A stretch of DNA of 64,000 nt from Girardinichthys multiradiatus (Eukaryota; Chordata; Actinopteri; Cyprinodontiformes; Goodeidae), in NCBI RefSeq assembly GCF_021462225.1, contig NC_061800.1:11936002-12000001 (forward strand). Reading direction: 5' to 3'. The notes under the pieces were generated by a model, which was given only the letters and a program-made list of their open reading frames with translations, was not told the origin of the DNA and did not search any database. Shown here in pieces: positions 57,142 through 64,000 of this stretch (position 1 is its first letter; the number at the start of each line of letters is the position of its first letter). The translations under genes and the position numbers were made by a program.

Positions 57142-58267
57142 TATTTTATAGACGTTGTATTTGACAAAGGATGGTGAATATGAAGCTGCCAGGGAAGAAA
57201 AGAGCGGGACTACAGAGAAGCTGAATGTGCTGAGGTTTGTATGCCCTGGGGGTTGGGGGACTCCCAAAAAGCAGGAAGTAAAAGAGGAATATTCAAAAAG
57301 AAAAGCACTGTGAAATATTACATTTGCATCTGCTTACAATGTGAATGCAACAGATTTCTTGTAACATCTTGGCTTTCATCCTTATTGGGGAACTTAGCAC
57401 CTGATTGTGTATAAATTTTCAGTAGCACTCTCCATCTCTGGATAATTTGAACAGGCAAACCATGAAAGCATAAAAGGTTCTAAAGATTAAACAAAAGAAG
57501 ATACTTGTCTCAGCAGTGAGAATATATTCCATCACGATCTCTGACTTGTCCAATTGCAAGATGTATTGCTTTAGTGCTCAGTGGTGAGGGAAGGTGGTTT
57601 ATGATGTTCAACAAAACTTCCTGGAGTGGGTGTATGTGCGTGTGTGTTTGTATGTGTGTAGAGTTGGGTCCTTTTAAATTAAGTCCACAAAAAGAAGAAA
57701 ATACCAAAAAAGAAAAGAGAGTGTATAACAAAGCCACTCTTTAAGCCACTCTTAAATCCACACCTGCCTCCATCTAATAGAATTGAGAGTGAGTATGTGT
57801 GTTTTCAACTGGAGACGCTCTTCAACACACATTTACACAATCTTCAGGAATTAACTTCCCAATCAGTTTGATGTAACCAGCTTCTGTTTAAGGTAGCACA
57901 TTCACCTTAGACACCTTCATGTGTCTCTCAGATGGCTTTCAGTGGATCTATAGTTATAGTAGTGATCCAACGTTCATAAAGACAGTACTCAATCTCAAAC
58001 TGGCTATGACATGCAACGGTGATACACTTGGACTAGCTGTAACACTTCTGAAAATGAGAGTCCTGAACTATTTATTAAACCCAGGGACATATGCAAAATT
58101 CAGTTTTTTAGCCTTTAAATAAATGCCTCAGTAGCATTTAAAGAGACCGCACCAAAACAATTTGCTCTCAGATGTACCTCAGAACAGGGATAAAAGAGGA
58201 GCCTGTATATTAGTTGGTCTGTGTTCTTTGTTCCCCGCTGGTTTCTCTATCACTGTTTCTCGTCACT
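57142..58267. repeat. 1.1-kb direct duplication, copy B
   Basis: Second copy of the block at 55423-56538. Differences include a shorter, interrupted GT tract and a small insertion (GGAGACGCTC near 57812). The right flank (ACCCTTGTTGATG) differs from that of copy A, where LINE sequence starts. Confidence 0.9.
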
Positions 58268-58390
58268 ACCCTTGTTGATGTTCAGATTTGCTACGTTGGA
58301 GAACTGAGTACTCATGTAGGTTTTTGGCTCTGAACTCGGTTATGTACCTGCAGTGATTTTTGTGACGCTTTTGACGGTTTTGGAATAAAA

Positions 58391-58469
58391 CCAAGCTCTT
58401 TTCTGCACTTTGGTCCGATTCTATCACGTTAAGTGTTTGAATCGGACCAAAGTGCAGAAAAGAGCTTGG
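58391..58469. repeat. perfect 31-bp inverted repeat (hairpin)
   Basis: Arms 58391-58421 and 58439-58469 are exact reverse complements over 31 bp, starting CCAAGCTCTTTTCTGCACTT, around a 17-base loop. It lies just right of duplicated block B and left of the tandem array. Confidence 0.95.
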
Positions 58470-58689
58470 CAGCAAAACTAGCTGATGGCATTAAGTCAGT
58501 GACTTGCAGCAATCCCTCATACTGAGAATGCATGCGGCAGAAAGGAGAACTGTTCTTTAACAGGAAGAAACTTCCAGCAGATCCTGGCATCTTTCGCACC
58601 TCAGCGCAACTCGGCCTGTGCAGAGATCACGGGAGCCTGGCATCGCCGGCTGCACGCCACCAATGAGGCCGCTGTTCAATTCCAAATGT

Positions 58690-61530
58690 CGCCACTAAGG
58701 GGGACTGTGAGAGACATGTCATATGATCTTCGGTCATGCAGAGTTCTGGTCTGGCGAGAAACATTCAAAATTTGGAGTAAATCGGACCTTCCAGATGGAA
58801 GCTGCACTCACTTGTTTGTTTGTGGGCGGGGCTAAAACAACGCCTTGAATTGCCTGTGCCAACATGTTCAGCATTGATCCTTGATGATGATGTATACTAC
58901 ATTTCAAGTGGATCCGGTGCTGTTAATCCAAATTTCAATGTAATCCAATAGTGGTGTTTGGGGGCTGACAAAGATCAACCATATTCATTTCGGAGTAAAT
59001 TGACCTTCCTGATGGAAGCTATACTCATTTGTTTCTTAGTGGGCGGGGCTAAACTGATGTCATCAATTGACTGTGTCAAGATGTCCATCATTAACTCATG
59101 ATCATTTATACTACATTTCAAGTGGATCGGATGATGTATGAGGGAGATATAGCCCTTGAAATGTCCTAGGGGGCGCTGTTGATCCAAATTTCAATGTAAT
59201 CCAATAGAGGTGTTTGGGGGCTGACAAAGATCAACAATATTTATTTTGGAGTGAATTGGACCATACATGTGTAATTTAGAGGCAAACATATGGCCATGGC
59301 GTGACATCAGAATTCGCCACGCCGCCACAGCCACACCCTCCAGCCAAACCAGTCAGTATTGGTGACTGTCTTAGACCATCATGTTATCTGTTACTTGGAA
59401 CAGTTTAACATTGATTAGGTGAAGAACATCAAAAATTGACTCTCTAAAGGAAAACATGACACTTCCTGTTCTCAGGGGTGGGGCTTTGATGATGTCAGCA
59501 TCTGATCAGTGAATATTGTTCAGGGCCAGAGGCAGATCAATCTCAGAAGGTTTCAGGTCTCTGTAACCTTCCTTGTAGAAGCTATATCAATTTAATCTTT
59601 TATGGCGAGAAGTCATATTTTGAGGCATGGCCACGCCCACACGCTTTAATATATCAAAATGATTTTGATAACTTTTGATCCCCATTGCCTTAAGAGTATA
59701 CTGAGTGATTTTAAGTCAAAAGCTGTAGGAGGAGTTCGCTCAGATATGCGGGCTAGAAAGGCCAAAACTGTGGTAAAAATGGCAAATTCAATCCAAGATG
59801 GCCGACATCCTATTGGGTTTGGACCAATGCTCCAAGAGACTTTTTTTGTAGGTCTTGACAAGTTACATATGTGTACCAAATTTCACAATCCTCTGTCAAA
59901 GCATGGCTTGGGGGTGATTTGTTTACATATTCTAGGGGGCGCTGTGGACGAATTAGACCACGCCCACCAAATATGTCATCAGATCTCTCTTGGGGACTGG
60001 ACTAGGATCAATCACATTAAATTTGGTGCAGATCAGATGATGTATGTGGAAGTTAAAGCGAAACGTATGGCCATCAGACTTCGCCACACTGCCACGGCTA
60101 CACCTGTCAGTACTGGAGACCAAGTTAGACCATCGTGTTATCTGTAATTGGAGACAGTTTCAAGTTGATTAGGTGAAGGAGATCAAATATGGGCCACACT
60201 AAGTGAAACATTACACTTCCTGTTCTCAGGGGGCGGGACTTCAATGATGTCAGCAGTTGACCATTGAATATTGTTCCAGTCATCATATGGATAAATCCCA
60301 GAAGGTTCATGTCTCTGTGACTTTCCTTGTAGAAACTATAACAGTTTCGTTTTTCATGGCGAGAAGTCATATTTTGAGGCATCACAAAGCTTTTGATAAC
60401 TTTTGATCCCCAGTGCCTTAAGAGTATACTGAGTGATTTTCAAGTCTCTAAGTCAAAAGCTGTAGGAGGAATTCGCTCAGATATGGAGGCTAGAAAGTGC
60501 AAATCTGGGGTCAAAATGGCAACTTTAATCCAAAATAACCCACTTCCTGTTGGGTTTGGACCAACTCTCCAAGTTGTAGGTCAAGACCTACAAATTTCAT
60601 AATCCTCGGTCAAAGCATGGCTTGGGCCTGATTTTTTATAATTTTCTAGGGGGCGCTGTGGACAAATTAGGGAATGCCCACCAAATATCTGATCAGATCT
60701 CTGTTGGGGACTGGACAAGGATCAATCACATTGAATTTGGTGCAGATCAGATGATGTATGTGGAAATTAAAGCCGAACGTATGGCCATGGCGTGACGTCC
60801 AACTTCGCCGCGCCACCATGGCCACGCCCTTTTATGAAAAGCCACTGTGCTTCAAATGAAGTTTGACCCACTAGTTATCTGTATTCTGACACAGTTTCAA
60901 GTTGAATGGGTCAAGATGGTCAGAGAGGCACGTTTGTAAGTGAAAAAAGTGACTTCCTGTTCTCAGGGGGCGTGGCTTTGATGATGTCATCATTTGACCC
61001 CATAGGATTGTTGGTGACTTGAGAGGGTTCAATAATACCAGGTTTGGTGTATTTCAGCCAATTTATGTGAAAGTTATTGCTGTTCGAAATTTGCGGCGAG
61101 AAGGCTAAATTTGAGGCCTGGTCTCGCCCCTGCAACATGCTCAAAAACTCACAATTTTAATAACTTTTAATCCCCAATGCCTTAACTACATACTGACCAA
61201 ATATGAAGCCGGTAGCTCAAAATTCCTAGGAGGAGTTTGTTGAAGTTCGACATGTATGAAAATTGAAAAATGTCCAAAAATGACCCTTTGACCCAAAATG
61301 GCCGACTTCCTGTTGGTTTTAGGGCATACCCCAAGAGACTTTTTTTCATGATTTGGGGAGATCTAGCTATGTACCAAATTTCAACTCTCTAGGACTTACC
61401 AGTTGACCTATCTCACTTTAGGGGGCGCTGTAGAGCCGTTTGGCCACGCCCATTTTCAATTCCATTAAAAACCTTAAATTTCACTAGGGAGACAATTTTG
61501 GGTAAAGTTTGGTGAGTTTTTGAATATGTT
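58690..61530. repeat. tandem array of about 0.75-kb diverged units
   Basis: Several blocks recur in the same order. AGGGGGCGCTGT is at about 59167, 59936, 60648 and 61421. CTTCCTGTTCTCAGGGG is at about 59462, 60217 and 60954. GGCGAGAAG(TCATATTTTGAGGC) is at about 59604, 60359 and 61089. ATCCCCATTGCCTTAAGAG-like blocks are at about 59680, 60407 and 61170. The spacing gives a period near 0.71-0.77 kb and about four units, the outer ones partial. Short plus-strand frames (59659-60147, 60393-60602) arise from the same unit part and look non-coding. I recall related DNA as common in fish genomes but cannot name it. Confidence 0.85.
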
Positions 61531-61583
61531 AAAGCCGCAAAAAAGGCAATTCATTTGTCGCCTGAACAATAAATAAATAAACG

Positions 61584-61655
61584 GAGCAATTACAATAGGC
61601 CCTTGCAGGCCTACCTTAAACCGAGCAATTACAATAGGCCCTTGCAGGCCTACCT
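61584..61655. repeat. 39-bp tandem duplication
   Basis: GAGCAATTACAATAGGCCCT...GGCCTACC occurs at 61584 and again at 61623, each with an internal AGGCCCTTGCAGGCCT near-palindrome, just past the tandem array. Confidence 0.9.
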
Positions 61656-61849
61656 GCTTGGGCCTGATTAAAAATAAAAAATAGTTCACAAGTCTCAAAT
61701 CGCGAGTTGTGTATAAAATTTATTGAGTGCCTAAAGTCTGTTTGAGTCTGAAGTCACTGTATGTGCGAGTCCAAAGTTCGAGTCCCCATTTATGCTATAG
61801 ATAAGCATAGCTGAGTTTCATCATATATCTCTACATATCTCCACATATA

Positions 61850-61886
61850 TCTACACTATACTATAAATACAAGTACATATAAGTAC

Positions 61887-61971
<85 letters not shown>
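61850..61971. repeat. AT/ATAC microsatellite
   Basis: Long run of TA dinucleotides with interspersed ACATAT, followed at 62008 by a poly-A run. Confidence 0.95.
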
Positions 61972-61975
<4 letters not shown>

Positions 61976-62044
61976 TTAAATAATATACTCTCATATTCAT
62001 AATCATTACAAAAAAAAAAAAAAATACAATTAATGCTTGTATTA

Positions 62045-62330
62045 AGGGGCTGCATGGTGGTGCAGTTGGTAGCACTGTTGCTGCCTCTTGCCCATAGACT
62101 GGTGGAGATAGGCATTTCATTTTCCATTAATATAAAATAATTTTCATATAAAATGTTTACCTAATTATTGTTGAGGCTATTATTATGCAATTCAAGCTGT
62201 TTTTTTTATTTTAAAATGTCATTTTTTTTAAAGGTCAGCTTTTATAGGGGGAAGCCAGAGTACCTGGAGAGAACCCACACATGCACAGGGAGGACATGCA
62301 AATTCCAATGCAGCCACCAGATATTTTACA
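62045..62330 (+). repeat. fragments of a common fish tRNA-like repeat
   Basis: GGGGCTGCATGGTGGTGCAG TTGGTAGCACTG is the tRNA-like head of a widespread fish repeat. CCTGGAGAGAACCCACACAT and GAGGACATGCAAATTCC at 62258-62310 are its usual inner or opposite-strand parts. The middle is missing or replaced by AT-rich DNA. Confidence 0.5.
62205..62210 (-). terminator. candidate poly-A signal for the right-edge gene
   Basis: AATAAA on the minus strand, 400 bp past the stop codon at 62610. This is the nearest such signal I see in this orientation; it could be chance in AT-rich DNA. Confidence 0.3.
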
Positions 62331-62609
62331 GATTCTGACTGACTTTCTTTGAAAATAAAGCTAACTTAGACTGAATTGTTTACTGTTACCTAAGTTTTTG
62401 TTAAATGTGGTGAATAGGATTATAATTCAAGGTAACTGGTTGGCCAATCAGTCTCATTGGGGGTTAAACGTGTTTTACTTATGTTATACTATTCATCTTT
62501 TTTCTATCAAGCAACCTAATTGGTTCCCTGTTTTGTTTGATTTTAGAAATATGTTTACGTTTTATAATGTGTGCGAAAACCACAATTTATACTTCACACA
62601 TATATAGAC

Positions 62610-64000
62610 TCAGTTTTGTTGTGATGGTGGCAATGGTGCAACCTTATTATTCTTTTTAAAACAAAAGTACCACGGTCTTTTCTTGTGACAGGTATTTCTG
62701 GCATGGTGGCCAGGGATACTAGGGTAATGGCTTGTGGGGAAACTAGCTTTTCTGGGAGTTGCCATTTGAGGGTATTTTGCTCTCTCACACGCCGTAGATG
62801 AGCTGGTAGAGGGCATATGTGTGCTTTTAATAAGCTCTTCAAAGGTTGACTCCATGCTAACAATCAATGTGTCTCTGATGGTTTCTAATTTAATGTGAAT
62901 AGCGTCAGAAATGTTTTTTTCAGAAAAATCAAAGATCCTTATAATGTCATTGGTAATTAATTGTTTTAAGTGAGCCAACCTCTCTACTGGTATAGATGTA
63001 ATTTCTTTCTGAAGATCCATGCCTATTTGAATGTGCTTCTTTTCAGTATGCTGTGGTTTTTGAGATAAGGATATGGCAGAGATCTCAGGGGAGAGTGTTT
63101 TGGTCTTTTGTAATTGACATGCTTCATTTTCACTCTGATCAGATGAATCTAGATGCCGAGCTTGGAGTTTGGATTTTATCGGGTCAGATGTAGTGTAAGT
63201 GAATTTTGTACAGAGTAGAGAAGGCATGCAGCAAACCGTCTTACTCATAGACGTACCCACTGGTTGGATCTCCTCTGAATTAAATCCTTCAGTTTCTGAC
63301 TGACTGATTGCCTCTGTATAGAAAGAACTCTGGTCCAATTTTGTTGTAATTGATACAGTGTCAGGAGCAATACTTTTGCTGCTACCTTCTGATGAGTCCT
63401 TCTTCTCGGTCTGTTGGTCTTTTTGACATTGTTTGTGTTTTCCTAAGTCATTAACACCTGATTTCACCCTTTGAATGAAGGTTTCAGAGCCTTTCAGAGC
63501 CTCTTGTGAATCTTTTGTATAGCTAGGTAACCTAAAGCTAGATGCCTTTCCAATAAGTTCGCCTCCAGGCTCACTGGAATCCAAATTAGAAGATTCTTTT
63601 TGCGATTTGGTTTCACTTGTTGACTGCATATTTTTAACGAAATCTGTGACAGTTGACTCCTCTTCAATATTTCCTGTTAAATGGGAAAAATCATCATAGG
63701 TCAGATAAGAAGGAGCCTCCTCTGACTTACAATGTTTCTTTTCTGCGTCACTGGTTGAATCGACATGGATAACACCAGGGTCCTCTGATTTAAATTCTTC
63801 ACCTTCTACCTCGGTGATCATCTCTACATGGACAGAGGAAAATGTTTCAGTCCCATCTGGCTTACATTCGTCCTCTCCAGCCTCAGCCTCAGCATTTAGT
63901 CTCTTTTTAATAGATTTGTGTTTTCCTAAGCCCTTAAGAGCTGATTTCAGTCTTTGAATGAAGGTTACAGAGCCTGTGAGTTTGGACTCTTGATCGTCAC
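62610..64000 (-). CDS. C-terminal part of an unidentified repetitive protein
   Basis: An open frame enters from the right edge (first full codon at 63998) and runs 462 codons to TGA at 62610. It is rich in Ser, Glu and Lys, largely hydrophilic, without signal peptide or membrane span. A motif GSVTFIQRLKSALKGLGKHK (partial residues 9-28) returns as GSETFIQRVKSGVNDLGKHK (170-189), each preceded by D(D/S)QE, so a module recurs after 161 residues. A later region (LAHLKQLITNDIIRIFDFSE) looks helical, and the tail ends in KKRPWYFCFKKNN and PLPPSQQN. I do not recognise the family. Length, biased composition and internal repeat argue that it is real and part of a large exon. Confidence 0.7.
   Translation of the reverse strand, partial: DDQESKLTGSVTFIQRLKSALKGLGKHKSIKKRLNAEAEAGEDECKPDGTETFSSVHVEMITEVEGEEFKSEDPGVIHVDSTSDAEKKHCKSEEAPSYLTYDDFSHLTGNIEEESTVTDFVKNMQSTSETKSQKESSNLDSSEPGGELIGKASSFRLPSYTKDSQEALKGSETFIQRVKSGVNDLGKHKQCQKDQQTEKKDSSEGSSKSIAPDTVSITTKLDQSSFYTEAISQSETEGFNSEEIQPVGTSMSKTVCCMPSLLCTKFTYTTSDPIKSKLQARHLDSSDQSENEACQLQKTKTLSPEISAISLSQKPQHTEKKHIQIGMDLQKEITSIPVERLAHLKQLITNDIIRIFDFSEKNISDAIHIKLETIRDTLIVSMESTFEELIKSTHMPSTSSSTACERAKYPQMATPRKASFPTSHYPSIPGHHARNTCHKKRPWYFCFKKNNKVAPLPPSQQN

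Noticed and set aside
55423..58267. Duplicated blocks as the two LTRs of an LTR retrotransposon
   Set aside because: No TG...CA ends, no matching target duplication, and only 0.6 kb between them holding a LINE tail rather than gag/pol or a primer-binding site.
59659..60147. 162-codon plus-strand open frame
   Set aside because: Lies in the tandem array, and its start recurs in the next unit (60393) with a different, shorter continuation; it looks like repeat sequence rather than a gene.
1..64000. CRISPR arrays, bacterial operons or phage genes
   Set aside because: The sequence is vertebrate; the only regular repeats are transposon ends, microsatellites and the 0.75-kb array.

Overview
This window is vertebrate, almost certainly teleost, nuclear DNA. 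The evidence is one clearly recognisable multi-exon vertebrate gene with consensus GT/AG splice sites, together with a typical fish repeat load (Tc1/mariner, hAT and PIF/Harbinger DNA transposons, non-LTR retrotransposons, tRNA-derived SINE fragments, microsatellites). No bacterial-type operons, CRISPR arrays or complete RNA genes were seen. The repeat mix would fit a percomorph or cyprinodontiform fish, but that is only an impression.

Left half (1 to about 31.8 kb). The minus strand carries the 5' part of man1a2, the Golgi class I alpha-1,2-mannosidase IB. Coding exon 1 is at 27348-27661 and exon 2 at 265-526. They join in phase 2 across an intron of about 26.8 kb, and the gene continues past the left edge. 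The intron holds two members of a long-TIR Tc1 family (2227-3829 and 9192-10759), a Tc1 relic interrupted by a hAT-like insert (11503-12729), a ZBED-type hAT transposase relic (13.78-14.29 kb), several hAT-like miniature elements and LINE tails. Upstream of exon 1 lies a complete Tc1/mariner element with an intact 343-codon transposase and DD36E spacing (27937-29207). Further up is a CpG-rich block at 31.4-31.7 kb that may be the promoter or a 5' UTR exon.

Right half (31.8-62.5 kb). I see no host gene here, only layered mobile DNA. There are two SINE copies, one of them inside a Tc1 relic, and several other Tc1 relics. A second DD36E-type Tc1 element (36987-38182) is inactivated. A broken PIF/Harbinger element has a SANT/Myb-like part near 40.8 kb and a transposase part at 44.7-45.3 kb, and a third copy of the long-TIR Tc1 family (42949-44558) sits in its intron. 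An RTE-like LINE (47379-49905) is nested in a palindromic miniature element with a 13-bp target-site duplication. L2-like and L1-like ORF2 fragments follow. Next come a 1.1-kb direct duplication (55.42-56.54 and 57.14-58.27 kb), a perfect 31-bp hairpin (58391-58469) and a tandem array of about 0.75-kb diverged units (58.7-61.5 kb).

Right edge (62610-64000). The minus strand has the open 3' end of a protein-coding gene of unknown function. It is Ser/Glu/Lys-rich and contains a module that recurs after 161 residues.

Points most worth a second look: the intact DD36E transposase just upstream of man1a2; the identical nonsense codon in two separate copies of one Tc1 family, suggesting a dead lineage moved in trans; the triple-layer nesting at 40.6-45.4 kb; the array and hairpin at 58.3-61.6 kb; and the unidentified repetitive protein at the right edge.
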